Assembly (NCBI GenBank): GCA_002297005.1
Contig: DBIX01000048.1
Span: 35,709-99,708 of the forward strand
Source of the DNA: Cyanobacteria bacterium UBA791
Lineage (GTDB): Bacteria; Cyanobacteriota; Vampirovibrionia; Gastranaerophilales; Gastranaerophilaceae
Reading direction: 5' to 3'
Length of the DNA: 64,000 nucleotides
Below, in pieces: positions 25,364-34,893 of the stretch. Below the pieces are notes generated by a model. The model saw only the letters and a program-made list of their open reading frames with translations. It was not told where the DNA came from and searched no databases. Numbering within the stretch: the first letter of the stretch is position 1; each line of letters opens with the position of its first letter. The translations under genes and the position numbers were made by a program.

Positions 25364-25990
25364 ATGAGCATGCAATCTTATGATCAATTACTAAAACCGG
25401 TTTATGACCTTTTGAAAAGACTAGAACTTTGTTTAGAAAAAGGTTTTCCAATTTTACCAAACTACTTAGTAGCAGTAAAAGTTAAAGATATTGAACCATT
25501 AATTGATACAATTTACGCAACTCTTCCACAAGAAATTCAAGAGGCAAGAGCTTTATTAAGACGTAGAGAAGAATTGCAAATGGAAGCTCAACAAAAAGCT
25601 GAAAAAATTATTGTAGATGCTCAAAATGAAGCAAGCAGATTATTAAGCGAATCAGATATTCTAAAAGCAGTTCAAAACGAAGCTGAAAAAATTAAAGAAC
25701 AAGTTATAACTGAATGTGAAGAAATTAAACGCAGAGCATTAGAAGATGCTGAAAATGTAAGACTTCAAGCTGCAGACGATGCTATGAGAACTCGTGAAGG
25801 TGCTAACGTTTATGTTGAAAGAGTTTTCTCATATCTTGAAAACATTTTCTCAGAACAACTTCAAACAGTTAAAAACGGTCAAGTTTATATGGACAAATTA
25901 AAATCAGATGTTGATAGCAATTTCGACCCATTGAAAAATAACTATCCAGCATCTTCTGCTGATTTATCAAGCAATTTTAAAATTGACTAA
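25364..25990 (+). CDS. DivIVA-like coiled-coil protein
   Basis: In this 208-residue soluble protein, the N-terminal 50 residues contain MQSYDQLLKPVYDLLKRLE and KGFPILPNYLVAVKVKDIEP. A long Glu/Ala/Lys-rich coiled coil then runs from about residue 65 to 170 (AQQKAEKIIVDAQNEASRLL, CEEIKRRALEDAENVRLQAA) before a disordered tail. The organisation resembles DivIVA-family proteins and the cyanobacterial division protein Cdv3, whose gene I recall lying next to coaD. This homology is a memory-based suggestion. A role at division sites or poles would follow if it holds. The ribosome binding site is AAGGA; the stop lies 2 bp from the end of the convergent gene. Confidence 0.7.
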   Translation: MSMQSYDQLLKPVYDLLKRLELCLEKGFPILPNYLVAVKVKDIEPLIDTIYATLPQEIQEARALLRRREELQMEAQQKAEKIIVDAQNEASRLLSESDILKAVQNEAEKIKEQVITECEEIKRRALEDAENVRLQAADDAMRTREGANVYVERVFSYLENIFSEQLQTVKNGQVYMDKLKSDVDSNFDPLKNNYPASSADLSSNFKID

Positions 25991-25992
25991 TT

Positions 25993-26355
25993 TTAAATAT
26001 TATCCTCAAATTTAACGGCAACTTTACCTGCCTCAGGATTCATAATTTCGATTACGATTTTATTAGAACCCTCTTTTAAGCATGAAGTATCAGCAATTTT
26101 TATTGTGCCTTTTTGTGCCAATCTAAATTTTAAAGGATTTTCTTCAGAAACCTCTGTTCCCTTAATTTCTTTGCCATCAGTAATGAAAATTACATCGTCT
26201 TCTGAATACTTTTTATCATTGATTTGTACATAATTAAAACCACTTATAAACCCTGGTCCTAAAATATTTTTTAGTTCAAAAGTCACGCTATCACCATTGT
26301 TTTTAAGTGTGCCTTTTTGATAAATTTTTCTCAACAAGAACTCAGGTACAATCAC
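25993..26355 (-). CDS. Small beta-rich protein downstream of the GH35 glycosidase
   Basis: The start is the GTG at 26355, nine bases after AAAGGAG; no ATG is available nearby. The 120 residues have no signal peptide or membrane helix and alternate short strands and turns (GTLKNNGDSVTFELKN, GPGFISGFNYVQIND, VIEIMNPEAGKVAVKFED). I believe similar small proteins exist widely but have no named function. It starts 12 bp after the glycosidase stop and should be co-transcribed. Its 3' end nearly touches that of the opposite-strand coiled-coil gene. Confidence 0.75.
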   Translation of the reverse strand: MIVPEFLLRKIYQKGTLKNNGDSVTFELKNILGPGFISGFNYVQINDKKYSEDDVIFITDGKEIKGTEVSEENPLKFRLAQKGTIKIADTSCLKEGSNKIVIEIMNPEAGKVAVKFEDNI

Positions 26356-26367
26356 GGGTAAACTCCT

Positions 26368-28779
26368 TTAAAATAATTGAAATCTTTTTACATCTCCTAC
26401 TTCTAGTATAACATTTTTCATCTCGTTTTTAAAGTCCCATGTACCATGGATATTTCTGCCTTTTTGCCATACAACAATATCTATTGTGTTATGCTCTTTC
26501 AAAAATGCATTTATTAAATAAAATTTGTCCTGAACATTTGCTCTTTTAATATATCTACCTATTTTTACACCATTTAAAAAGATTGTTGCACGACGATATG
26601 GAAAATCTTTTAGGTACAAATATTTAGAAAAAACTTCATCCTCTCTAAAAGTTACATCAAAACTAGCTGAAATCTTTGCTAGATAAGGAGCATCAGATTC
26701 TCTAAAATCTCCTCTTTCTATAGAAAGTTTTTCGTTGACATAAAATTCAATATCACATTTAGGTAATGTTTCAAATGTAACTAATCCTCGTGGATGATTT
26801 GTTTCGCCAGAAAATCCTTTGTCAAAACCAAGATTTTCTACCAAAATTGTTAATTCGTTTTCTTCTTTATTCAAAACCTTTTTATCCAAATGTATTTGAA
26901 TAGTTTCTGGTATTTGTTGAAGTTTTTCAATTTTATAACTGTTTCTGCTCAAAATCTCTTTTCCGTTTATATAAACAGCAAAAAGATGTCTCGCACTTAA
27001 AGTTATTTCTTCTATATTTTTAGGAATTTTTCCTTTGTAAAAAGTAAATTCATCCGATAAATCACAGGATAGGGAATCAAGTTTATCACCTTTTATTTTT
27101 CTCCAAGAAGAATAATCATAATCCGTATCTATTTCAGGTGCACAGAAAGATACTTCAAGGTTTTTCAAAGTCTTTTTATGGTCTGTTTGTGGACGAGTTT
27201 TAAAATACTTTTTAGAAAATCCATGTTTTAAATCATAATACGCAATTTCAGCACTATGTTCCAAAGCAACCGTATCATCTTTTGCAACGTAATCTGCATT
27301 AAAAATTGCACGTTTATCTGTAATCCAAGTTTTTCTTGTAGCTTCACGAGTCAAGAATACAAAACGTGTTGATTTTCCATCCTTTTCAAATTTAAAAGTA
27401 TCAAAATCCTTTTTGTTTCCAGAAATTTTATCGCCATTCGATAAATACATAGAGGCATTTTCATCAGCAATTAAAAATATCGTTTCTTTTTCATCATTTT
27501 TTAATCTTGCAAAAACTTCTATGTCTGAAAACTCGATTTCACACGCATAAAGTTTCAAGTTTATTGGACAAATTTTCATATCGTAAGGATTTATTCTTGC
27601 AGAGAATTTGTCAAAAAGTTTTATAGTTTTAGCTTCAGGATTTAAATTGCGTAAGAATAGCCATTTGCAGTCATTTTCATTATCTTTTCTTACTTTTGTA
27701 TAAATACCTTCTTCATTTATCTCCAAATCTTCGTCAGATTCAGTATTTGTCAAACCAAAGGATTTAAGAAAATAATTTATTTCTTTAGCTTTAAAATAAT
27801 TATCCTCTAAAACACCGTATTCATCAATTGGTGCGGTAAAATCATAGCTTGTATAAACTTCATCACAAGCAATATTACCCCAAGAAGTTCCACCACAACA
27901 CATGTAATGATTAAATATCGTTACACCTTGAGAAATAGCCGTTTTGGTAACTAAATTTATGTGTTGGTCAGAAAGCTCTTTTCTAATATGTTCGTATCCT
28001 GAGCCATCCCATTTATCAAACCAGCCAGATTGCATTTCTGCAATAAAAGCTGGAGCATTTTCTTTACATTCAAAAACACCTTCAAGATTATCCATTGTAT
28101 CAAAACAGAAATTATCCTTACGCCAATCTTGATTAGGATTGATGTATAAATATGTATCACAAGCATAAATATCTACTACATCTGCCCACAAACCCCATGG
28201 AGCAGCATCATTATGATAAATTGGACATTTTATACCACGTTCACGTGCCATATCATAAAGCTTACGCATATAAGTGTCGTCCATTTCATCATTTGCGTAT
28301 TCATTTTCTATTTGGAAAAGAATTACGTTATCAAACTTGTTTATTATAGGAATAATATGGTCATACCATTCTGTTATATATTCCATATATTTTTCGCTGT
28401 AATGATATTCCGTACCAATTCTGTTACGAGGAATAACGTCTTTATCCTTTAATAACCATAATGGGAAACCACCAGCACTAACCTCGCTATTAATAAAAGG
28501 TCCTGGGCGAGAAATTACATATAACCCAACTTCTCTTGCAGCCTCAAGAACTTTTTCAATATCTTTTAAACCTGTAAAATCGTATTCTCCTTGTTTTCCG
28601 CTATGATATTTCCACCAAAAATATATTTCAACGGTATTATATCCACCAGCTTTCATTTTCATAAAACGGTCTTTTGCAAGTTCATAGCTTGGAGTTCTAA
28701 AATAGTGAAACGCACCACTTCTGATAAATTCTCTCTTTCCGTCAATAATCAAGGAATGTTTATCAAAAGTTACGTTCAT
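26368..28779 (-). CDS. Glycoside hydrolase family 35 (beta-galactosidase type)
   Basis: Retaining beta-galactosidases of GH35 remove terminal beta-linked galactose from oligosaccharides. The N-terminal TIM barrel is clear: IDGKREFIRSGAFHYFRTP, GGYNTVEIYFWWKYH, VISRPGPFINSEVSAGGFP, and the acid/base region LFQIENEYAND. The nucleophile is probably the Glu in APAFIAEMQSGWFD. The C-terminal half (about 400-803) is beta-rich, as in family members with galactose-binding-like domains. There is no signal peptide, so the enzyme is probably cytoplasmic and acts on imported oligosaccharides. No transporter or regulator is beside it. Ribosome binding site TAGGAGC. Confidence 0.93.
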   Translation of the reverse strand: MNVTFDKHSLIIDGKREFIRSGAFHYFRTPSYELAKDRFMKMKAGGYNTVEIYFWWKYHSGKQGEYDFTGLKDIEKVLEAAREVGLYVISRPGPFINSEVSAGGFPLWLLKDKDVIPRNRIGTEYHYSEKYMEYITEWYDHIIPIINKFDNVILFQIENEYANDEMDDTYMRKLYDMARERGIKCPIYHNDAAPWGLWADVVDIYACDTYLYINPNQDWRKDNFCFDTMDNLEGVFECKENAPAFIAEMQSGWFDKWDGSGYEHIRKELSDQHINLVTKTAISQGVTIFNHYMCCGGTSWGNIACDEVYTSYDFTAPIDEYGVLEDNYFKAKEINYFLKSFGLTNTESDEDLEINEEGIYTKVRKDNENDCKWLFLRNLNPEAKTIKLFDKFSARINPYDMKICPINLKLYACEIEFSDIEVFARLKNDEKETIFLIADENASMYLSNGDKISGNKKDFDTFKFEKDGKSTRFVFLTREATRKTWITDKRAIFNADYVAKDDTVALEHSAEIAYYDLKHGFSKKYFKTRPQTDHKKTLKNLEVSFCAPEIDTDYDYSSWRKIKGDKLDSLSCDLSDEFTFYKGKIPKNIEEITLSARHLFAVYINGKEILSRNSYKIEKLQQIPETIQIHLDKKVLNKEENELTILVENLGFDKGFSGETNHPRGLVTFETLPKCDIEFYVNEKLSIERGDFRESDAPYLAKISASFDVTFREDEVFSKYLYLKDFPYRRATIFLNGVKIGRYIKRANVQDKFYLINAFLKEHNTIDIVVWQKGRNIHGTWDFKNEMKNVILEVGDVKRFQLF

Positions 28780-28888
28780 GCGATGCTCCTAAAATTTTAG
28801 TTATTATTTTGAAGTTTAATTTAAATTTTAGACTTTAACAACCTCTATATTGATGAGGAAAAATAGAATTTGTTTTTATTAAAAAGTA

Positions 28889-28917
28889 TTCACTATATAC
28901 TATGTTTGAAGTAAAAT
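28889..28917 (+). promoter_or_regulatory. Promoter of the mur/fts operon, ending six bases before murF
   Basis: TTCACT (28889-28894), 17 bp, and TAAAAT (28912-28917). The -10 ends six bases before the murF ATG at 28924, which places the transcription start on or next to the ATG; no Shine-Dalgarno is present. Confidence 0.55.
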
Positions 28918-28923
28918 TATCTT

Positions 28924-30255
28924 ATGAAACTGGAATTGGAAGAAATTATTAAGGCAACTGATGCAAAAGTCCTTAAAAATGATATAAAAAACGAAAAATT
29001 AAATTTTTCTACAGATACTAGAACAATACAAAAAGGTAACATTTTTGTTCCTATAAAAGGTGAAACTTTTGATGGAGAAAATTTTATTGAGAATGCTTTA
29101 AACAGCGGTGCAGAAGCATATTTTACTCGTAATGATAAAATTTTTGATAATGCAAAAGTTGTTCTTCAAGTAAAAGATACGCTTATTGCATATCTTGAAT
29201 GTGCAAGATTATGTAGAAAAAATATTAATCCAAAAGTTATTGGAATTACTGGTAGTAGCGGAAAGACAACTTCTAAAGAAATGATGTATGCTATTGCCTC
29301 AGAAAAATTTAAAACACACAAAACTGATAAGAACCACAATAACGAAATAGGATTTTGCCAAACAATGTTCAACATGCCTGAAGATACAGAGGTTTTAATC
29401 GTTGAAATGGGGATGAGAGGTTTTGGAGAAATTGAACTTCTTTCTAAATATTCAGAGCCAGATATTTCAATAATAACAAACGCTGGCACAGCTCATATTG
29501 GTAGACTAGGTTCAAAAGAAAATATAGCAAAAGCAAAATGTGAAATAGTTAAATTTCAAAATCCAAACGGAACATTCATAACAGAAGAAAACCCAATGGT
29601 TGAAAATATTGTAGAATTTTCAGGTAAAAAAGTTTTCTGCTCACTAAAAGACGTTAAATTTTTAGAAAAAACTACTGATTACACAAAATTTTCTTATAAA
29701 GGAAATGAATTTGAAATTAACGTAAGTGGCGAATATAACGTTAAAGATGCGATTGAATGTATTGAAGCAGGTTTGGCTTTGGGTATGGAGATTAAGGATA
29801 TTCAAGCAGGGCTTAGAAAATACAAAAACATTGAAAAAAGATTTGAAGAAGAAATCGTAAATGGTTTTAAAATCATAAATGACAGTTACAACGCAAACCC
29901 TGATAGTATGAAAGGTTTTGTAAAAAACGTGGTTGAACTTTATGACAAACCTGTTCTTGTTTTAGGAAATATGGGTGAACTTGGAGAAAATTCTGAAAAA
30001 TATCATGCCGAAATTGGTGAATATATTAACACTTTAAACAAAACAGATATAATTGTTTTGACGGTTGGAAATCTTGCAAAAGAAATTAGTAACGCAATTT
30101 CAGGTGATATAAATAAAAAACATTTTGAAAATACAAAAGACGTAAGCCTTTACATTCTTGATAATATTGATAGACGTTATACAATATTCTTGAAGGCATC
30201 ACGCTCTGAAAAATTTGAAGATATAATCAAATACTTAAAAGGAGATAATCTATGA
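28924..30255 (+). CDS. murF: UDP-N-acetylmuramoyl-tripeptide:D-Ala-D-Ala ligase
   Basis: MurF adds D-Ala-D-Ala to the UDP-MurNAc-tripeptide, the last cytoplasmic step in building the muropeptide stem. The ATP-binding loop VIGITGSSGKTTSKEM is at about residues 105-120. The Mur-ligase middle domain signatures HNNEIGFCQTM and EMGMRGFGEIELLS, and NDSYNANPDSMKGFV and LGNMGELGENSE in the C-terminal domain, identify MurF rather than MurC, D or E. 443 residues is normal. It opens a tightly packed operon; its stop overlaps the mraY start (ATGA). The mRNA may be leaderless. Confidence 0.96.
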   Translation: MKLELEEIIKATDAKVLKNDIKNEKLNFSTDTRTIQKGNIFVPIKGETFDGENFIENALNSGAEAYFTRNDKIFDNAKVVLQVKDTLIAYLECARLCRKNINPKVIGITGSSGKTTSKEMMYAIASEKFKTHKTDKNHNNEIGFCQTMFNMPEDTEVLIVEMGMRGFGEIELLSKYSEPDISIITNAGTAHIGRLGSKENIAKAKCEIVKFQNPNGTFITEENPMVENIVEFSGKKVFCSLKDVKFLEKTTDYTKFSYKGNEFEINVSGEYNVKDAIECIEAGLALGMEIKDIQAGLRKYKNIEKRFEEEIVNGFKIINDSYNANPDSMKGFVKNVVELYDKPVLVLGNMGELGENSEKYHAEIGEYINTLNKTDIIVLTVGNLAKEISNAISGDINKKHFENTKDVSLYILDNIDRRYTIFLKASRSEKFEDIIKYLKGDNL

Positions 30256-31235
30256 TTATGATAACAGTAGCAATGCTACTTGGTTTAATATTATGTTTAC
30301 TTTTTGGTGTTCCTTACGTGGACATCGTAAAGAAAAAAATGTTCAATCAACATGTAAAAGATGTTATTGCAGAGCAACATAAAGAAAAAGATGGCACACC
30401 TACAACTGGCGGGATTTTTATCTTTTTAGCAATTGTAATAGCCTCAATCACAACTCTTATGTTGGCTCAAAAATTAACTACAACCGCATTATTAATATTG
30501 ATTACATTATTTTTCTATGCTCTTGTTGGTTTTCAAGACGATTATATCAAAATTAAAAACAAGGAAAACGACGGCATTAGTGCAAGAGGTAAATTTTTAA
30601 GACAAGTTATGATTGCATTGTTACCAGCAATTTTTATAATGTGTACAAAAGGCGAAATGGCAACATATTTAAGTGTTGGCTACTGGCATTTTAATATTGG
30701 ATGGTTATATCCTATCTTTGTTGTTTTCGTTCTTACTGGAGCATCAAATGCTTATAACCTAACTGATGGTCTAGATGGACTTGCTGCATCTTGCGGGGTA
30801 TTTTCTTTCTTAGCTTGTACAATTATTGGATTTTTATTAGGTGAACCTGAAGTTGCAATTATTTCTGCAACTGTAGTAGGGGCATTGATTGGTTTTCTTA
30901 AATATAATAAACCAAAAGCTCAAATTTTTATGGGTGATACTGGTTCTTTAGCTTTGGGTGGATTACTTGGTACTCTTGCTGTTATTGGTAAATTTGAATT
31001 ATGGTTAATCCCTATTGGCATAATTTACATTATGGAAACTCTTTCTGTAATGCTACAAGTTGCAAGTTACAAAACAACTGGTAAAAGAATTTTCAAAATG
31101 TCACCTATTCACCACCACTTTGAAAAATGTGGTTGGAGCGAAAAAAGAATTGTAATTACTTTTGCATCTATATCTGCAATATTTTCTATAATTGCAATCA
31201 TCTTTTCTTATTTATTTTTTAGAGGATTAATATAA
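30252..31235 (+). CDS. mraY: Phospho-N-acetylmuramoyl-pentapeptide transferase
   Basis: MraY transfers phospho-MurNAc-pentapeptide to undecaprenyl phosphate, making lipid I in the inner membrane. The sequence has about ten membrane segments and the family motifs: KEKDGTPTTGGIFIF, QDDYIKI (catalytic Asp pair region), NAYNLTDGLDGLA, and GDTGSLALGG. The late PIHHHFEKCGWSE is diagnostic. 327 residues is normal. Ribosome binding site AAAGGAG lies in the end of murF; the stop and murD start overlap as TAATG. Confidence 0.97.
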   Translation: MIMITVAMLLGLILCLLFGVPYVDIVKKKMFNQHVKDVIAEQHKEKDGTPTTGGIFIFLAIVIASITTLMLAQKLTTTALLILITLFFYALVGFQDDYIKIKNKENDGISARGKFLRQVMIALLPAIFIMCTKGEMATYLSVGYWHFNIGWLYPIFVVFVLTGASNAYNLTDGLDGLAASCGVFSFLACTIIGFLLGEPEVAIISATVVGALIGFLKYNKPKAQIFMGDTGSLALGGLLGTLAVIGKFELWLIPIGIIYIMETLSVMLQVASYKTTGKRIFKMSPIHHHFEKCGWSEKRIVITFASISAIFSIIAIIFSYLFFRGLI

Positions 31236-32578
31236 TGAAAACAAATTGGTTTGATAAAAAAGTTTTAATTTTAGGCTTATCAAAAAGTGGTATTGCAGCT
31301 GCAAAATACTTAAACGACAAGGGTGCAGATGTTTATATTACAGAAATAAAAGAAGTAAATCTTGATAATTACAAAGAACTTACAGATGCTGGAATTAAGA
31401 TAGAATCTGGTCATCATAGCGAGGATTTTATAAAAGATAGCTATCTTGCTATTACAAGTCCAGGAATTCCACCTCAAACAGAAATCTTTAATAAATTAAA
31501 AGAGGAAAAAGTTCCTGTAATATCAGAAGTTGAACTTGCTTTTAAAGAAACAGGGAAACCATTTATAGCAATCACAGGTACAAACGGTAAAACAACAACA
31601 ACTTCTTTGACAGCTCATATTTTACAACAGGAATATAAAGCTGAAGCATGCGGAAATATTGGTCTTCCTCCTTGTGCTTTACTTACAAAAGATTTAGATT
31701 ATTTTGTTTTAGAAGTAAGTTCATTCCAATTACATTATAGCGATGCTTTTCAACCTCAAATTGCTTGTTGGTTAAACTTTACTCCTGATCATGTTAACTG
31801 GCATGGTAGTTTAGAAAACTATTTCAACGACAAGGCAAAAATCTTTAGAACTCCACAAGCACCTGCTTTTGCAGTATTTAACGCAAAGGACGAAAAACTT
31901 GTTGAATTTAGCAAGGAATGTCCATCAGAAATCTTCTTCTTTGCAGATAAAATGGGTAAAAATGCTTGCTATATTGAAAATAATGAACTTATGTTTATGA
32001 GAAATAATAAAGTTGAAAAGATTATGGATGTTGCAGATATTCCACTTATGGGAGAACACAACTACCAAAATGTTGAATGTTCTGTAATTTGTGCAAAACT
32101 TGTTGGATTAACTAATGAACAAATTGCTGATGCAATTAAATCTTTCAAAGTCCCAGCTCATAGATTTGAATATGTGACAGAAAAAGAGGGCGTTAAATTT
32201 TATAACGACTCAAAAGCAACAAACCCTGAATCAGCAATTGTTGCAATAAATTCTTTCCCAGAAGACCAAAATGTTGTTTTAATTGCTGGTGGAAGAGATA
32301 AAAATACAGATTTGACAGAATTTTGTAATTCAATCAAAAAACATATTTCAACAGTTATTCTAATTGGTGAAGCTACAGATAGATTTGAAGAAAATCTAAA
32401 AAATTCTGGTTTTGAAAACATAATAAGAGAAAATACTCTTGAAAGTGCAACATCAAAAGCTTATTCTCTAAAACCAAATGCTGTTTTATTATCACCGGCA
32501 TGTGCAAGTTTTGATATGTTTAGTGGATATGAAGAAAGAGGAGATGTATTTAAAGACTATGTCTTATCCAAAGTATAG
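31235..32578 (+). CDS. murD: UDP-N-acetylmuramoylalanine:D-glutamate ligase
   Basis: MurD adds D-glutamate to UDP-MurNAc-L-Ala. The N-terminal Rossmann-like domain (VLILGLSKSGIAAAKYLNDKG) is typical of MurD, followed by the ATP loop FIAITGTNGKTTTTSLTAHI, VLEVSSFQLHYSD, NFTPDHVNWHGS, and the C-terminal NDSKATNPESAIVAINSF, then LIAGGRDKNTDLTEF. 447 residues is normal. The 3' end overlaps the ftsW start. Ribosome binding site AGAGGA. Confidence 0.96.
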   Translation: MKTNWFDKKVLILGLSKSGIAAAKYLNDKGADVYITEIKEVNLDNYKELTDAGIKIESGHHSEDFIKDSYLAITSPGIPPQTEIFNKLKEEKVPVISEVELAFKETGKPFIAITGTNGKTTTTSLTAHILQQEYKAEACGNIGLPPCALLTKDLDYFVLEVSSFQLHYSDAFQPQIACWLNFTPDHVNWHGSLENYFNDKAKIFRTPQAPAFAVFNAKDEKLVEFSKECPSEIFFFADKMGKNACYIENNELMFMRNNKVEKIMDVADIPLMGEHNYQNVECSVICAKLVGLTNEQIADAIKSFKVPAHRFEYVTEKEGVKFYNDSKATNPESAIVAINSFPEDQNVVLIAGGRDKNTDLTEFCNSIKKHISTVILIGEATDRFEENLKNSGFENIIRENTLESATSKAYSLKPNAVLLSPACASFDMFSGYEERGDVFKDYVLSKV

Positions 32579-33755
32579 TAATAGAAAATCTTCATACGCA
32601 CCAAAATATAGTGTTATGATTTCTTCTCCAGATAGAACACTTATGATTGTTGTTGCCTTTTTAGTAATAATCGGTTTAATGGCAATCTTTTCAGCAAGTG
32701 CACCTAAATGTATTGAGGCAAATATTACACCTCTAAAATTCGTTGCTCAACAATTTGTGTTTATGATTTTAGGGATTTTAGGGATTAAATTTTTTGCAAA
32801 TTACGACTACAAAAATTTAGTACCACTCACAATGTTTGTTGCAATTTTTGTAATTATATTACTTGCCTTAGTAGGCTTAACACCTTTAGGTTTAACCGTT
32901 AACAATTCTACCAGATGGTTAAATTTAGGGCCATTAAGCTTTCAACCATCAGAATTTTCTAAGCTTGCAGTAGTATTACTACTTGCTAGTGCATTTTATA
33001 AAAACCCAAAAATAACCCAACAAAAAATGGTTTATTTCTTCCCAATAGTGATAATGGTTTTATTCATTTTCAAACAACCAAACTTATCTATGGTAATTTT
33101 ATTGGGATTAACATCACTAGTCATGTGGCTAAGTGCAGGCGGACCATTAAAGCTCGCATTCACCACAATATTTGGTGGTATTGGGTTTGTTGCCTTAAAT
33201 ATTTTTACAGCTTTAAACGGCATGTGGTCTTTATTAAAACCATACCAATTAACTCGTATTACAACATGGTTAAATCCTGAACTTGATTCACAAGGTGCAG
33301 GATATCAAATTGTACAATCCCTTACAGCATTTGCTTCAGGTGGATTTTTTGGGGTTGGTTTTGGTAATTCTAAACAAAAATTATTTTGGCTTCCAGAATC
33401 ACATACCGACTTTATTTATTCAGTAATCGGTGAAGAACTTGGTTTTGTAGGGTGCGTATTAGTAATTGGCCTATTTTGGACTTTCATTCATAGAGGTTTA
33501 ATCATAGCATCACGTTGTCCTGATATGTACGGAAAACTTTTAGCAGTAGGAATTACTTTCTCTATTGGTTTCCAAGCATTTTTGAATATATCAGTAACAT
33601 GTTCCTTCTTACCAGCAACAGGTGTTCCTCTTCCATTTATTAGTTATGGTGGTTCATCATTAATGGTAACTCTTTGGATGATTGGTATTTTATTAAATAT
33701 TTCTAAAAAACGTATAAGAAGAATAAGGGAAAGAAACAATGTCAAATACATCTAA
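32559..33755 (+). CDS. ftsW: Lipid II glycosyltransferase FtsW (SEDS family)
   Basis: This polytopic SEDS-family protein polymerises septal peptidoglycan with its partner class B PBP. Family signatures visible: TRWLNLGPLSFQPSEFSKLA, LNPELDSQGAGYQIVQSL, FGNSKQKLFWLPESHTDFI, and TGVPLPFISYGGSSL. The ATG at 32559 follows GAAAGAGGAG at a long spacing and gives 398 residues; the open frame extends further upstream inside murD but those residues do not look like FtsW. The location between murD and murG supports FtsW rather than RodA. It overlaps murD by 20 bp and murG by 17 bp. Confidence 0.93.
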   Translation: MSYPKYSNRKSSYAPKYSVMISSPDRTLMIVVAFLVIIGLMAIFSASAPKCIEANITPLKFVAQQFVFMILGILGIKFFANYDYKNLVPLTMFVAIFVIILLALVGLTPLGLTVNNSTRWLNLGPLSFQPSEFSKLAVVLLLASAFYKNPKITQQKMVYFFPIVIMVLFIFKQPNLSMVILLGLTSLVMWLSAGGPLKLAFTTIFGGIGFVALNIFTALNGMWSLLKPYQLTRITTWLNPELDSQGAGYQIVQSLTAFASGGFFGVGFGNSKQKLFWLPESHTDFIYSVIGEELGFVGCVLVIGLFWTFIHRGLIIASRCPDMYGKLLAVGITFSIGFQAFLNISVTCSFLPATGVPLPFISYGGSSLMVTLWMIGILLNISKKRIRRIRERNNVKYI

Positions 33756-34893
33756 AAAATATACTTATTTCGTAACAGGTGGTGGAACAGGTGGTCACAT
33801 ATATCCTGCAATGGCAGTCTGTGAAGCATTAAAAAATGATGCAGAAACAAAAGATATTTTTTATGTAGGAAATCCTAAAAACCTAGAATATGACATTGTA
33901 AAAAAAGCTGGATTTAAATTTTTACCAATAAAAGTTTCAGCAATGCCAAGACGATTAAGTTTTGGTCTAATCAGATGGGCTTTTGAACTAGAATTAGCAA
34001 ACTGGAAAGCTTTGTACTATCTTTTAAAATACAAACCTGATTGTATTTTAGGTACAGGTGGTTATGTTAGTGCACCAACTCTTTTTGCAGCAACGATGAT
34101 TAAAAAACCATTTATGATTCATGATTGCGATGTTCATCCAGGAATTGTTTCTAAGTCAGTTGCACCTATGGCAAAAGCTGTTTCTTTAGCTTTCGAAGAA
34201 AGTGAACAATTTATCAATGCACATAGATTTTACGTAAATGGAAACCCTATTAGAAAAGCCTTTAAGGATTTATCAAAAGTTGATGCTAGACTAAATTTAG
34301 GATTAAAAAACAAATTGACTATCTGCATTATGGGTGGTTCTCAAGGTGCAAAATCAATTAATAACGCCTCTGTTAAAATTTTAAGAGAACTTTCTGAAAA
34401 ATATAATGTACAAGTAATTTTCCAAACAGGTAAAAAACACTATGACACTTGTGTTGAAAAGATAAAAGAAGTTTATCCTGAATTTGAAAATGATAAAAAC
34501 CTACTTGTAAGACCTTATTTTGACGATATGGCGACAGTCCTAAAAGCAAGTGATATAGCTATTTCAAGAGCTGGTTCTTTGAGTTTATCAGAAATTTGTG
34601 CATGTGGAATAGCACCTATCTTAGTTCCTTATCCTTATGCAGCAGCAGATCATCAACGCAAAAACGCAAAGGCAATGCTTAAAAACGAGGCATGTATTTA
34701 TCTTGAAGATTCTGACACAACTCCAGAATCTCTAATGAAATTTTTATCTTTCTTGATTGAAAATCCAGACAAATTAGAACTTTTGCAACATAACACAAGA
34801 AGTTTAGCAAAATATGATTCAACAGAAAGAATAGTAAAACAATTAAAAAGTATAGCAAGATGGCAAAAGAGAAAACGTATGAAGAAGCAATAG
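33739..34893 (+). CDS. murG: UDP-GlcNAc:lipid I N-acetylglucosaminyltransferase
   Basis: MurG converts lipid I to lipid II at the inner face of the membrane. The N-terminal glycine loop TGGGTGGHIYPAMAV is diagnostic, followed by ILGTGGYVSAPTLFA, IMGGSQGAKSINNA, and the C-terminal UDP-GlcNAc site AISRAGSLSLSEICACG with PYPYAAADHQRKNA. The 384 residues carry a basic tail (ARWQKRKRMKKQ). Ribosome binding site AAGGGAAAG lies inside ftsW. The 3' end overlaps folC by 34 bp. Confidence 0.96.
   Translation: MSNTSKKYTYFVTGGGTGGHIYPAMAVCEALKNDAETKDIFYVGNPKNLEYDIVKKAGFKFLPIKVSAMPRRLSFGLIRWAFELELANWKALYYLLKYKPDCILGTGGYVSAPTLFAATMIKKPFMIHDCDVHPGIVSKSVAPMAKAVSLAFEESEQFINAHRFYVNGNPIRKAFKDLSKVDARLNLGLKNKLTICIMGGSQGAKSINNASVKILRELSEKYNVQVIFQTGKKHYDTCVEKIKEVYPEFENDKNLLVRPYFDDMATVLKASDIAISRAGSLSLSEICACGIAPILVPYPYAAADHQRKNAKAMLKNEACIYLEDSDTTPESLMKFLSFLIENPDKLELLQHNTRSLAKYDSTERIVKQLKSIARWQKRKRMKKQ

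Noticed and set aside
32478..32558. Longer N-terminus for ftsW
   Set aside because: These residues come from the murD coding region read in another frame and do not resemble FtsW.
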